64,000 bases of DNA from Stereum hirsutum FP-91666 SS1 (Eukaryota; Basidiomycota; Agaricomycetes; Russulales; Stereaceae): assembly GCF_000264905.1 (NCBI RefSeq), contig NW_006763138.1, positions 806,224 to 870,223 of the forward strand. Direction: 5' to 3'. Positions 21,288 to 33,524 of this stretch are shown here, in pieces; positions within the stretch are counted from its first letter, which is position 1; the number at the start of each line of letters is the position of its first letter. A program made the position numbers and the translations under genes. The notes under the pieces were generated by a model, which had not been told where the DNA came from, did not search any database, and saw only the letters and a program-made list of their open reading frames with translations.

Positions 21288-24220
21288 ATGGTCGAACAGG
21301 AGGACCGTGACACCGTTGGCCAGCCGAGCGGTCCTATCGACACCATCATCAGTAGAGACACGGGACAACAGGCGACAGTCTACGAAGATACGATGTTGAA
21401 GCTAATGCAAAAACAGACCGAGCTCTTACATCGACTACTTGAGCAAGGTGACAAAAAGAAGGCCCCAGCCCCGAATGCGGAGGACAATCACTCGAAAGAG
21501 ATTCTTGACGTGTTGCGTAACATAAACGAGAGGCAGGCAGCTTCAGGTAAAGGTCTTTCACTAGAAACCGCTCATATGTGCATACTCAATGCCAGGAATA
21601 CAGATGTGTCCAAACAGCCAATCCCATCGGCGCCTGCAACGAGTGCAGCGGCGTGGTCACCACTGCTTCGCTCGCACTTGGCCCATATCCAACCAGAAGT
21701 GGATCGATGGAGGGGTAACCCTGCTAGTTTTTGTGAGAAAAGCCAGGATATCCACCAGTACTCGAGCTGACCATATGACTACATAGATCGCCCTCTTCTC
21801 GGCTATCGTAACCACCTTCTTCGTGCAGTCTCTTACTGAACTATCCCAAGATCCTGGAGACAGGACTAACGAACTGCTTCAGAATCTCACAGAAATCATC
21901 ATTGCCACGGGTGGTGTCAATGCCTCACATCTCACTCTACCGTCACCTGCTCCTTTTATACCTCAAGGGAGCGTGGTCCGGTTAAATTTCTATTGGTCCA
22001 TTTCTTTGATCCTCAGTATATCAGTCGCCGTTCTGGCTGTCACTAGTCGAGGCTACGTTGCAATGCTCACCCGTTCGCGTCACACCCAAGCTCACAAAAA
22101 GCTTGGGGACCTTCGCCGCCGCTGGAAGGAGGCGGAGAAACTGCTCGGTCCCGCCATCGAGTTCCTTCCCCAACTACTTGTCCTTCCCATCATCCTGTTC
22201 ATTGTCGGCCTGCTCGACAACGTGTTATCGAGCTCCGTGCCACTCTCAGAGCCACTCAACCCAATATTCGTAGCTGGCATTCTATCATGTGTGTTTACCG
22301 TCGCCGTCGCCATGTATACACTCTGGACGGTCTCTCATGGGTGGTTGCACCCGGATATCTCTCCGTTTCAGTCTACGTTTCTGCAGCTGGTGAATTTCCG
22401 AGGTCCATCAATACTTGGCCCTATCAAGGAGGCCTTTGTCCATCCTTCGAACGTTTGCCGCTCGCGCACGGCTTGAATTGCTGACGAGACCGATGACCTT
22501 TCACTCGAAACCCCTGTCCGCTTTACCATTTCACGTGGAGAGTACTCGTCAGAGGAATCAGTTCCGCCCTTTTCACTTGAGCCTCACGAAGCCGAGGCTT
22601 TTCATGATACATTACAGCTAACACATGAGGATGATATCATCGATCAAGCTGTAGCAGCAATGCCTGCTGTGATGGCAGATTGCTTTCCTGCGCTACGTAG
22701 TCACAGTAGTATGGTTGAACGTTCACTCTCGCTTGGGCCCCGAGAAATGGCTTCTTTGATATACATGCTATCAGATGAGGCCAGCGTCCGCACCAATCTC
22801 ACTGCTGCGGCATTCCTCGCGGACCCTGTTAGCTATAATGATTCTACTCGTGAGTGAATTTTGCAAGGCTGTCTGAATTTCCCACTAAATTCGTCGTCTT
22901 TAGCTTATAATTGTAGAATTGAATATTCGCCATCAGACACCGTGCAGCTCTTGGCGTCACTGATGCGGGCAGCTGAACGATACTCCCTATCCATCACCGG
23001 AACTACACACTCCCAATTCCTCTGGGACCATCCCTTTCTTGTAGCGATGCACGTTGTGGTCTCTTCGGCGACTCAGCTCCACAATCCTTTCGATCGCGAA
23101 GCCTCCCACCAATTACCTTTGGTGTATTTACTTCTTTGTAATGTACCCGAAATTCCGGATCCAACCCTCACCGCGAAGACACCCTTGCGTGCAGTTTTAG
23201 CTGAGTTCCTCTGGGACATTTTGAGCCACAAAGCTCAACATATCACATCCCAGTCTGACTTTCGTGTCAGTGATGATGTGCTGGATTCTCCGGCACTATT
23301 CCAATGCATAAGCCAGTCGGTCTACCTCTTGTGGCTGGAAGATATGCAACGCAACAAATACGAGCAAAGATTAACAGATATCATGACTCGAGGTTTATTA
23401 TGGCCGTATTTCACACCACCTACGCACGCCCTGCACAAAGCCCTTCTACGATCTATAATCCATTACGATCCCGGAGAGCATGAGCTAGATGCGCTAAGTA
23501 TCCTACATGGTCTGGCTGGCGTTGTCAAAGAATGCAATATGATATTCAATATACCCAAACGAGGCAATCACGACGAGATAGAACTTAGTAAAGCCATTGT
23601 TGCTGAGCGGCTGAGATTCATATTGAAGGAAGTGAATGCCATGCTCGCCCGTCAGGCGCCCAGAGGCATTCTACAAAACCTACGCTCCACAGCTCTACAG
23701 TTCATCCAGATATCCATTGATCTCGCATTGATGTTGCAAGCCTTTGACGCCTGTGTCGATGACAGTTTAGGGTACACCTTATCCGAATACTACGACTTCA
23801 AGCACCACGCTACTGGCAGCAATATTTCTGATCCCTCGCCATTGTGTTCATCCCTCTGCACATTCCATGCCGACATATGTAAATCCCTCAGCCTAGCCCA
23901 TGAGCTGGACCCGGCTTTAAGATTAAATAACGCCCAGTGGCGGGAATTAGAAGTTTCCTTGACCACGAATAGCAGTGTCGAGCGTGAAGACTTCATGGAT
24001 TGTCCCTGGACCCAAGCAAAACATCGTGACGAAGTCAAACAAGCTGTCCTTGATGCCTTTCGGCGTGTTTCTCCTCACAGCGCACCAGGTACGTGTTCAT
24101 CTTTGGATGGCTAGCTTTCTTATCTCACAGGTTGACATTTACTCTACTTCGTCAGTCGACTCGATCGTTCCGTATTCGGGTGAAGGCCCCACGACTGAGG
24201 ACGTCGCTGCAGCACTATAA
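21288..24220 (+). pseudogene. DUF6535 multi-pass membrane protein, probably disrupted
   Basis: A mushroom-specific family of unknown function. From the ATG at 21288 comes a coiled N-terminus (LMQKQTELLHRLLEQGDKK), then SPLLRSHLAHIQPEVDRWRG and the DUF6535 core of four hydrophobic helices (IALFSAIVTTFFVQSLTEL, SLILSISVAVLAV, LLVLPIILFIVGLLD, ILSCVFTVAVAMYTLW). A long soluble C-terminus continues to 24220 through exons ending 22847 region, 22904-24088 and 24156-24220. An intron at 21733-21786 fits. Two breaks are visible: the frame changes by one base at a GGGG run (21712-21715), and an in-frame TGA at 22474-22476 interrupts an otherwise open frame. A 49-nt intron at 21547-21595 would mend the first break but loses the conserved PEVDRW segment. 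The remaining frame is well preserved, so the loss is recent, or one or both breaks are sequence errors. Confidence 0.6.
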
Positions 24221-24657
24221 AACTGAAAGTCGCTCATGACTTGCTTGTCCATAGGAGACGACCCCACAGCTACCATGATTCCGATTTCTCAGCTTGAAAG
24301 CACATTAGTAACATGAGGTTGATCTCCTCAATCTTCGCATGTATCTTGTAAATGTTAATATCATAGTCATAGTCAGATACGTTTCCGTCCGCAACTATCG
24401 CCGGTTCCAACCATGGTGGAAAAATAAAAATAAAATAAAAACGCCCCGATCCCATGGTCCATGGAGGAGACAGAAGAGGAAACTGAACAAGCAAGACTGG
24501 CCGTGGAAAAGTAAGAGGCCGATGCTACAACGCCTGCCCAACACGAACAAGGTGTATTCTTGAAGTCATTCTTTCGGTCAAAGTGAGTGGCCGACGAACA
24601 AATACATCGCTCGCCACAGTCAATAATCCGTGCACCACAGACAAGGCTGATATGTAA
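24221..24657. other. Convergent 3' intergenic region
   Basis: 437 bp between two converging genes; A-rich near 24,420. Nothing further seen. Confidence 0.4.
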
Positions 24658-25494
24658 CTACTTGACCTCGGCGTACTTCTCCAACGCTGCATGAATCTTC
24701 CCTAAGAGACCATCATGCCATGTCTTAACCTCGTCCCACTCCTCCATCGTCACCTTCATGAACGCTAACCATCCCCCAACGATGCAATCTGCATAGGACG
24801 GTTTCTCTCCGTCTATGAATGGACCACCTTTGTGATTGTAAATCTTCACCAATACTTCCAGTGCCACTTTAAACGCCTCTAGCGTCTTCACCCGCTCTTC
24901 ACCACGAACAGTAAGCTCGTCCCAACTCGTCTTCCCCGCCCTCCACAAAAAGTCCGCCTTAGAGGTCTCGAAACTGTCTGGGTTGAAAGGGATGCCGTGG
25001 CAGCAAAGGAGGACGAATGATGTGAAAAAGGTATCCATGTGTTTGTTGAACGCGTCCATGAGACCTATCGACGAGGGAGGGAAGAGCGATGGGCCATCGG
25101 GGTACGTTTTGTCGAGATAGACCGCGATGTCGAACGTGTCTCCGATTGTCGAGCCCGTGGAGGGATCATGGATGACGGGAAGGGTATAGAATGGGCTGCC
25201 GTCCCGGTGGTAGCGTACTGGCTCAGAGCCAAGCTTTTTGCGCGTGGATGTGACGTCTGGGAGTTCCACCCATTGTGTCCTGTAATGCACGCCCTTGAGG
25301 TTCAAGGCATAACTGTCGGGTAGTTGTAGTAGTCAGAATCGGGATCGACTAGGATCTACATACTCGGAAGCATAACGCGATAATCGGAGAACGCAGGATC
25401 GGACTCACCGAGCTTTCCAGGGGTTAGGCGCATAGGGACTGACGGGTGAACGAGACGCAATATCGTAGAACAGAATAGGATTGGAGGCGTCCAT
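24658..25494 (-). CDS. Glutathione S-transferase, fungal FuA-like class
   Basis: 246 aa from two exons, 25409-25494 and 24658-25312. It conjugates or otherwise handles electrophiles with glutathione in the cytosol. The N-terminal thioredoxin-like domain starts NPILFYDIASRSPVSPYAPN, NPWKARYALNLKGVHY, TQWVELPDV, with the glutathione-binding segment TLPVIHDPSTGSTIGDTFDIA. The C-terminal helical domain includes YADCIVGGWLAFMKVT. The pattern matches the Ure2p/FuA-type transferases expanded in wood- and litter-decay basidiomycetes, some of which bind plant-derived compounds; that role is family knowledge, not shown here. The single intron (96 nt) near the N-terminus is in frame and its junction restores R-YALNLKG. 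Length is normal. The ATG sits in good context. Confidence 0.92.
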
Positions 25495-27162
25495 GGCAGA
25501 TGAGTTCACAAAGGACTGTTAGCTTGCAAGATGGCGCAATATGCACGCTTTCAAGCCACTATTTATTGCTCCTTTGCTGAGGGTGGAAACCCGGCTCCGG
25601 CTCCGCAAGGCATGACTGCCCTTTGACTCCATGCCTTGGACTCAGTATCGATTCAACCCGTGCAGGCCATACTCGGAGCCGGAATGATCTGGAGCGTACT
25701 GCTTGTGAACTTCCGCCACCCACAGCGAGAACGTCGAGAACGTCGAGTCACATCAACAGGACAGGATCGGTGAGCCTTATTCGACAAACGCCCAATTGGC
25801 AGCTTGCATGGGTAAGGACGAGAAAGAAGAGAGGATAACTTGAAACAGATGTCAGTGGCGTGATGAGGTACGCGAAATCTTGGCGAGCGCATACAGAGGA
25901 CCTCTTGACCACGGACGTGGAGAAAATGGTCCACACGAAAGCAGAAATGGAGAACTAATACTAATAGACTGGTGGTTGGAGTGGCTTCTGTCGTCTCCAC
26001 GGCGTCTGCCGTCTCCACGGCGTCTGCCTCCGATGGGCTGAGTTCAAAATTCACTCGTTTTGGTCAAACAGTTTCGGCCGAAGATCATTGATGAGGACCC
26101 AAGGCGTCAAATACGTCGACACATCCCTTCAAAGGCTGCGTATAACAGGTCGCAGGAATCGGGATTCAGACGCGTGTGGCGCGATCTGTCGACTGGGGGA
26201 CAAGACCCAGTGACATTTGACTGTGTCCTCACCGGTTTCGCCAATGGCAGTCCAACGGCCAGCTTGAAGTATCTTCTGTCACGGAGTGATTGTAAGTTCT
26301 AAGCGCAACTGCGCCATACTGGTGGAACTAAGCCTTCCTTTTGTCTTCATCATGTATCAGGCGCCAGAAGCATAAAAAAAGGTAAAATTACAACGTTGCT
26401 GGAAGTGACAAAGAAACAGTAACAGAATAGGACGCAACAGAGGACAAGCCCCTGCTGTGAAACGAAGTTGGCAGGAGCTGGAGCACGTCTATGGACTGTC
26501 GAGGGAAGGATAGAGCAGAAGACAAAGGCAGTCATTATTAGTGTCGGGGGGTTCGAATGTAGGTAGCATGAAGAGAACGGGTAGGTACCTGAAAGTGCGT
26601 GGATACGACTAGTGCGTCGACCGCTACAGCAACGACCGGCTGCCGAACGAGAAGTAGGTACAAATGAAGGAAATATAAAGAAAAACAGAAGTGGAGTGCG
26701 TGTCAGTAGAGAAGAGGTACTTGGAATAAAGTGAATAAAGGAACTAACAAAAGAAAGTGGTGAAGAGCGGAGAGCGATGGAGCGATGAAGTGAACTATGT
26801 AAGAGAAAAGGTCCGATTCCTCGATTCGTTGCGTGCTGCAGTAGATAGTGATGAGGAGTATAATGTGTTGAACGAGAAATGGAGAGGGTGTTGGTTCGTA
26901 CGTGGTCGGTGGTAAATATTGATGAGAGGAGAGGACGAGAGGGGAGTTGTGGATGATCGATGCCCGAAAGGGGGGTGATTGCAGGTGGACGCAAGGGTGT
27001 ATGGATGGGTCGAAATACGACCATGTGGGTGGAAGGGCCTAGCCGAGATGTATCAATAGTGTACTTCACTGTCCGTCTAAGGTCGCGTGCATGCAGTATG
27101 CCTCCGCCGCGCAGTGCGTAAACCCTCAGCAGTCCAGTCGCGAACGTCTATATATGGATTGG
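25495..27162. other. 1.7-kb intergenic region
   Basis: It combines the promoter of the transferase gene (left) and the 3' region of the secreted-protein gene (right). A short direct repeat, GTCGTCTCCACGGCGTCTGCC-like with a second copy of CCGTCTCCACGGCGTCTGCC, lies at about 25,990-26,030. The segment 26,400-27,060 is purine-rich on the plus strand; the long antisense open frame there is compositional and is not called. Confidence 0.4.
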
Positions 27163-28693
27163 TCATAACAAATCTAAGGAGGACACGAGAGGCAAGGAAA
27201 GGCCGGCGACTAGTACGCCAATAAGCATAGTCGTTGGCGTGGGTAGCCAGGATAATGTCCGGGGTGCTCTGCGGCGAAAATAAAGGAAGACGTTAGGGAG
27301 CAGTGTTCATAAACCCACGGTGCGCTGCGGGATCAGATCCAAAGGGAATAAGGCGGACGCACGATGAACTCGATCCAGCCGGTGCCTCCAAAACTGACAC
27401 AGTCCACATCGCCACCAGCCCATCTGCTGCGTTGACCCCGTCTCCTCCCACAGTCAGATAATGGTTGATCCCATCCGAGGTATTTGGTACTAGACCCGAG
27501 ACGTAGTTGACTTGGGTGTAGTAGACGTAGCCACCGTACGACGATTGACCGGAGTAAGATGACTGGTTGGTGAGGTTCAGTGTGGGTATAATGGATGATT
27601 GTGCGGTTGCATTGCCGACTAGCCAGTCACTGCGACGAGAAGCAGCGATGAGACTCGTTTCAAGAGAGTATAAAAGAGGAAGACACACCGAGCAAGGTTA
27701 TATCTTCAGGCGTCAACGTAGGACAAGTCAGAGAATGCGCGCATCGGGACATATGAAACAAGTGTGCGAACCCATTGAATATGATATCGTGCTCCTCTGT
27801 AACATGCCATGAGCCCCATGCAAAAATGGAGAAAGGGATGTACATACCTGACACTGGCTTCTCATACGAGACCGCCATGAAAATCGCACCACTGGAGGTA
27901 AGGTATTAACGCCACACAGCCTCAGGGAGACCAGGATGATAGCTACCTGTCAGCATCGCCTCCATTTTGAACCCAATACCGGAAGTGGTTTCCACCCTCG
28001 ACTGAAGACATAGGATGTTAAGTTGATGGAGAAGGATGAGAATAAAGAGGCTATGGACATACCGGTTTCCTGACATGTTCCAATAGAGGCGTCCCCGTAA
28101 TCATAACGAATGACTGCCGTTTCGTTCACTGCATCATAATCCAATCCATCCCGCTCAGAATGTACCCTAGTTGAAAGTCCGTATAAAGGCGATAGCACTC
28201 ACGGACGCCATTGCCATCTCCGAGGTTTGCACCCTGGTCACTTCCTGAGTGTTGACCTAAACACTCGCCGGCCATATCGAACGAGCTAGACATACACATC
28301 TTAGGGTGCTGCATCGCGAATTTTGGCAACGAAGGACTGTATTACTCACAGGAAGTAGTTTCGCAAGCCACCATCTGTCTGCTGATCCTTGAGAACTCGC
28401 GAGTCTGAGGTGCCCAGTATAACGGCATTTATAGGTTCTCCTAAGCCTTCCGGATAGGTATTTGCTACAACCTATTGACGTTGATGATCAGAGCAAACCA
28501 AAGACGGGATTCGGAGAGAGGGGCGAACTGTGAGCCAGCTTCCTCCATTAGTTGACGGGTCGTAATAGCCAGTGCTCCGCTTCGTCACGGGTTGTGGTGG
28601 GTGACCTCGTTGTTGGTTATCATAAGCTGCAGAGAAGGAAAAGTAAGAGAAGAGAACACAGAGAAGGGTGGGTGGGGATGCCATGAAAGCCAT
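27163..28693 (-). CDS. Secreted conserved fungal protein, probable GPI anchor
   Basis: 315 aa, ten exons: 28529-28693, 28350-28471, 28203-28285, 28063-28128, 27947-28001, 27848-27891, 27772-27796, 27689-27703, 27363-27629, 27163-27268. A signal peptide (MAFMASPPTLLCVLFSYFSFSAA) is followed by a conserved ectodomain I recognise only as a fungal family of unknown function: STGYYDPSTNGGSWLT, LGEPINAVILG, QTDGGLRNYFLSF, ECLGQHSGSDQGANLGDG, NETAVIRYDYGD, NHFRYWVQNG, YNLARDWLVGN. Several N-glycosylation sequons occur (NATA, NLTN, NTSD). The C-terminus is Ser-rich then hydrophobic (MLIGVLVAGLSLPLVSSLDLL) with no cytoplasmic tail, as for a GPI-attachment signal. Exon 8 is a 15-nt microexon (27689-27703) encoding most of YNLAR; without it a conserved block is lost. 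The upstream ATG at 28777 is in frame but would place 28 polar residues before the signal. Confidence 0.82.
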
Positions 28694-29066
28694 CCGGAAT
28701 AGCGATGGGGAAAGGGAGGGGAACGACGACGACGACGAGTGCAGACGTCGCTTGTTGGCACAGACGGTTGGCTCCACATCACGTCAGCATCAACCTTTTC
28801 TTTTTCCGCTCACCACCGCCACGCACTTCCAGCCTCAACGCAGCAGCACCCTCGACGTTGTCCGACCGGCTTCTCTTCTCCCTCGGCTTTCTTCTCTTCC
28901 CTGGTTTTTCCCGTTTTTCTAGCGCTGCTTCTTCGCTCAGCTGGACAGACTATCATTGATGGTCTCCCGCAGATCATCTCACGTGGAAAAGACATCCCAT
29001 CAAAAATCGACAACAAAGAGCAGCGCAATTCCTCTTCCATACATGCCATGTCAACTGTATACAATT
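28694..29066. other. Promoter of secreted-protein gene and 3' end of next gene
   Basis: 373 bp. The minus strand reads purine-rich (GGGAAAAACCAGGGAAGAG-like) toward the ATG. No further feature seen. Confidence 0.4.
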
Positions 29067-30342
29067 CTATCTCCACTTGAGCTGGTCACGTTTGGTCGGG
29101 ATTCTAGTAACGGGACCGTTCTTCCCACCCAACATATCTGGTCGTCTCCCCTTCCCATGTCGTCCTTTCCCCTCCCTAGGTGGCCAACTGAGCGCACTAG
29201 TAGGCATCCGCAGCGCGAGCTCCTCCAACGTACAATTGGGTACAGGAGATCCATGCGTCCTCATCGCATACCTCAGGACCACCCCTTCTCGTAACCTTGA
29301 ACCGCTTGAGCCACTACTTCGAATATGGCCGTAACAAGGCGAACACAGCTCTTGCATTTCTTCCCAATCCTCCGGACATGGTATCAAGGGTGGGGGCGTG
29401 AGGGTGTACGGCCTGCAGGTGACTGCATCTTTTGGGTTCCGCTTCGAATAGAAGGTATTATCCGGGTCTTGCTCGCTTTCTTGTACTCTTGGGGGCATTC
29501 TTCCCTTCATCTTGGTACGCTGATCGCCAACCTCGGGAACTTTACTGTCTTGTTGGAAAATAAATGGCCCCTCCTGTACCAAAGCTGCATATCTCAAGAC
29601 GTTATACATCACCGCCGCCGGACGTCTCTCGATACTCTGGTGAACATCGCGCTATCAGATACACGTCAGACAGAAGAGAAAAACGCAAACACGAACCACA
29701 ACGTACCTTGTTCTCAGACTTCGTCTCCAGTATCTTTGTGCCCTTTCTTCGCTCGTCATTCTTCACTTGCGAATGACATTCCACAGTACTCGCATTTATC
29801 TTCCCCTTCTCCATCTGCTCGACGAACCGCTTGACCAGCCCGCTCGTCCCGCTCACGGCACCGCTACACATCTTGAGAATTCCTGTGTCCACTCTGGATT
29901 TGGGCTCGACCTCGGTTTGTGGCGCTGTGACAAAGGTCGTGGATGTAGTTGTAGTCGATGAGGTGGGTTTGAGGCTCGTTCGAGCCTTGATAGTTGGGTT
30001 GGACCTCCCCGCTGGGGCTGTCGTAGTCTTAGCCTTCTTGGTGGTGTAAACAGATGTACTCGGGATAGGACCACGGGAAACTCGGCTTATGGTCTTGGCG
30101 GCGTCATCTATCGCATCGGCAGTTGGCTGGGATTTGGGATGCCCGATGGTAGCTTCGAGGTGGTTCGCGGATAAGGCGGGTTTGGTATGTTGTTTTTCTT
30201 GGGCAACCGCGTTGCGTCTTGGGTAGGTGGTGTTGATAGTCTTCGTGTTGGTGGAAAGCACGGTTGCCGTGGTGGGGAGTCGGGTCCCGGAGGTGGTTTG
30301 AGTGTGTCGCTGAGACATAGACGAGGTTGAAGTTGAGGGCAT
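29067..30342 (-). CDS. Hypothetical protein, Ser/Thr-rich N-terminus
   Basis: 401 aa from two exons, 29707-30342 and 29067-29636, joined in phase 0 across a 70-nt GT-AG intron. I do not recognise the family. Residues 1-150 are low-complexity Ser/Thr/Pro-rich (PSTSTSSMSQRH, PTSSTTTTSTT) and likely disordered. A more conserved-looking middle has GAVSGTSGLVKRFVEQMEKGK and, after the junction, MYNVLRYAALVQEGPF and RTKMKGRMPPRVQE. A Cys-containing segment CPEDWEEMQELCSPC could bind metal. The C-terminus is basic (GKGRHGKGRR). The start chosen (30342) skips an upstream in-frame stretch of 74 residues that looks like leader sequence. The reality of the gene rests on two long frames joined by a clean intron; function is unknown. 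Confidence 0.65.
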
Positions 30343-31229
30343 AATGGTTGGGAGTCGGGGTCGGGGTTGGGTAACACTCAGGTAAAGGGAAGGTTTTGAG
30401 GACAAGGACGCGGGAGGTGGCAGGAGAACCGAGGGTGGATCACTGTGTAGAAGACAGCAGATGAAGAAAGGGAGGTGGCGAGCACGATACATCGCATGGC
30501 GGCTGAATCTGCATGTATTTCGATCCGGACTGGCAGTCACTTCGTCTGGTTTCAGATGCTGCATGATGAGTGAAATATCTAAGTACCTTCGGGGACGATC
30601 GATGAGTGATTATTACATGGCATGACTTTGAATTGAATAATGGTTGACAAGCTGTCTGTCCGGTGAAGGTATTGAACGAGATGCATCGAATTAACGATGC
30701 GCTATTTGTGCTTCTAGTCGAGGGTACCGGTCATCGTGTTTGGGTCTCCAAATTCCGAGTCTGTCGGTCGCGCTCTCTCCACTTCAGCTTACTCTTCGTT
30801 CTCACCGTCTCATGCCAACTCATTCCCCGTATCAGGGAGAAAAGAAAAAGCCTAGAATTCCCCTAGACAGACTTGATTCACCTAATCGCGAAGGGTATGA
30901 AAATCTTGGTGTGTTGGTCTGAAAACAAACAGGGGTGGAATGAATACTTAAAGCCAACGTGAATGAACAGAAAGGGTCAGCCTCGTCTTCGAAGATCTAT
31001 CATACGAAAGAGTCAAGTTCTGTGCAGGATGTATGAGAAATAAGGAGTGACACGCGAGAGGAAGTGATCGGCCGATGGAGGGTATAGGTCGTAAACAGAC
31101 TGTCCCTGGGGAGTAGCGCTTTCAAATTCTATTTTGCCTCGCAAGCATTCGTCACAATTCGTGGTGATCGTAATTACTAATGTGCTGGTAGAATATTAAC
31201 GTGTATGAATAGTAGTACTGCCGAACGTA
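30343..31229. other. Intergenic, nothing recognised
   Basis: 887 bp between two genes both on the minus strand, holding the promoter of the 401-aa protein gene and the 3' end of the MFS gene. Only short open frames. Confidence 0.4.
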
Positions 31230-33524
31230 TCATATATTCTTGGTACCGAACCGCGAATTATGCCTCAATCGTCCACCTATCCGGTAAAAGATGAACCTGC
31301 GTAGGAAAAGCACCACGACAAACACTTGATCAGCATTGGAGGTAACAGGCATCCCTGCTCGACGAAACGCGGTTGACTCACGGTAAAGGAGCCATTACGG
31401 TCGTTAACCCCGCCAGTAGCGCAGTCGCCCCTACAGTGCCCAAACGGTGATACATCGCGGTCGCGAACAGCGGAAAGCCCGCAGCAAAACACGATCGCAT
31501 GAAGCTGTTGGAAGCCATGGCAGATGCAGCGATGGGACGGTAGGCCACGACGAGGTAGGTGAAGACACTGGTGAAGATAAAGTAGGTACCCATGCCGAAG
31601 GGGACGGAGGCGATGATGGGGACGATCCAGTGAACGTGGGGATAGGTTGTGAAAGCCAGCCAAAAGAGACCTGTATCGACGGACATGAAACGTGTCAGCG
31701 GGCACTGCAACAATGTATATCCGTGAGAGGGGGCCAAATCACCTATAGGCACGAGAATACCGCCAATTTGTCCAATGCGGAGTATTTCTTCGGGTGGATA
31801 GTTACCATGAGCTTCGCGATACTTGCGAGATCGCCTATAAAGCCCAAACGGGTTCACATCAGCGAATTTAAAGAGGATGAGTGAACAAATCAAGGGTGGT
31901 GGACACGAACCCATTCCAGTAAGGTTGTGTAGATAGACCAAGGAATAATCCAAGTGCGAGACCCAGAAATGTGAGACCGGTAGTTTGTGTGTTGAAACCA
32001 TGCCCAGTTTCAAAGACAATTGGGAAGGCTTGGAAAGTAAGGTAAATGATTCCGAGAATGAGTGCCGTCCTAAAAGAAGATTGCAAGGGTAAACCAGCTG
32101 TTCCACAATCTAAAAATGGGAAACAAACCATAGATTGAGGAGCAGTGCCATTCGGTCGTAAATAATCAATTCTATAGCCGGCGCACTAGTAAGTAATGCG
32201 GTAGAATAGTCGACAAGCCGAAAACTCACGAAATGGTGTATAACAGCTTACTGTCAAAGCGTGTAGAAGGCTTTTGTTGGTCCTCTCTATAGGTGCATAG
32301 TAATTCAAATCGCCCGTTGTTTTGCGCAGTCTGCGTGTTGCTGTCAGTAACTTGGAAAATTGCTTCGGTGTACAATAGCGACAGACCTCTGAGCTTTGTG
32401 CTTGAGAATAACAGGACCAAACGTTTCCGGTATGATCTTGAGGAGCAGGTGCATTAGCCTGACATAAGTAGCGAAATAGAATAAAAGCCGAAAACCTACA
32501 GTGAACAAAGCCACTGTCTGGAGAAAAGACCAGATTAGGAAGACATAATATGTCCATCTCCAGTCCGTGTTCTGATTGATGAAGCTATACGGAATGAAGT
32601 AAATGATCGGCATTATTCGAGCTTTTCACAGGATACAGACTCACCCGCTGAATAGAGGTCCTATCTCTGGGCCCATGAAAGGAGTGAGTGTGTACAAGCT
32701 CATAGGACTGTTACGATTGGAAGGAATGTTAATGGGGGAGATCGACAAGGAAAAGGAATAGGAGAGGACGTGAATACAGGGAGGGTACTCACGTTGCTAC
32801 CTTGTTGCTGGGAAACAGGTCGCTAATGCTCCCACCAGCAACGCTGAGAAATGCGGCTCCAAAGAGACCAGTGACGAATCGGAAGATAAGATATACGGCT
32901 GAGCGAAGGGACATGGTGAGTAAATGATACGCAACAAAAGTCATAAGAGACAAAGACGTTACCGATGTTAGGTGCAAACGCTATAGGCCAGGTGAATGCA
33001 AAGAAACCCAAGAATGAGATCCTATATATAATGTTCCTCCCATATCTACGAGAGGATTAGTTCCATCGACTCGGAGTGGGGCCTCATTGCAAGTTGAACC
33101 ACTTACACTTCCGACAGCGGCCCGACTACAAGCGGCCCTAAACCAAGGCCCAGCACGAAGAGGCTTATGGAAAGAATTGTGACCTCTTGGCTGACATGAA
33201 ATTCACTTGCTACTCCTTTCTCCGTGAAAGAAGCCTGGTGGAAACGTATCCTAGATAATGAGTTATACGGTGTCTGTACATCGGAGAGCATGGAAGACGC
33301 ACAGCAGATGATGCACAGGTCACGCAGGTGGACGCAAGTGAAATAGTGAAAACCGAAAGCCATCTGCGAAGCGAGGAGAGTTGCTGAGGGTCATCTTCCG
33401 GCTCCATCGTGACCTCGTACTTGTCGGCCAGAGAGTCCGGGCGTGTAGAGCGCCCATCCTCTACCTTGAGTCCCTTTTCGATGTTCGTCTCACTGCATGG
33501 TATTTGTGAAGAGCGGGTCGACAT
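31230..33524 (-). CDS. MFS transporter, DHA1 drug/polyamine type
   Basis: 495 aa, 13 exons: 33303-33524, 33107-33234, 32963-33045, 32793-32898, 32645-32707, 32500-32584, 32387-32436, 32230-32330, 32129-32171, 31911-32069, 31743-31834, 31382-31670, 31230-31296. Twelve hydrophobic helices follow an acidic cytosolic N-terminus. Family marks include GLGLGPLVVGPLSEVYGRN (the loop 2-3 region), FVTGLFGAAFLSVAGGSISD, the LYTLTPFMGPEIGPLFSGF segment, RWTYYVFLIW and IPETFGPVILKHKAQRLRK. These place it with Flr1/Tpo1-like proton antiporters that export drugs or polyamines across the plasma membrane; the real substrate is unknown. Phases and motifs agree at all 12 introns. The least certain junction is intron 10 (31835-31910), where read-through is also open. 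No regulatory site was identified. Confidence 0.92.

Noticed and set aside
26350..27069. 239-codon minus-strand open frame
   Set aside because: Ser/Thr/Pro/Phe composition simply mirrors a purine-rich plus strand; no family motif, no splice signals, and it lies in the 3' region of the secreted-protein gene.
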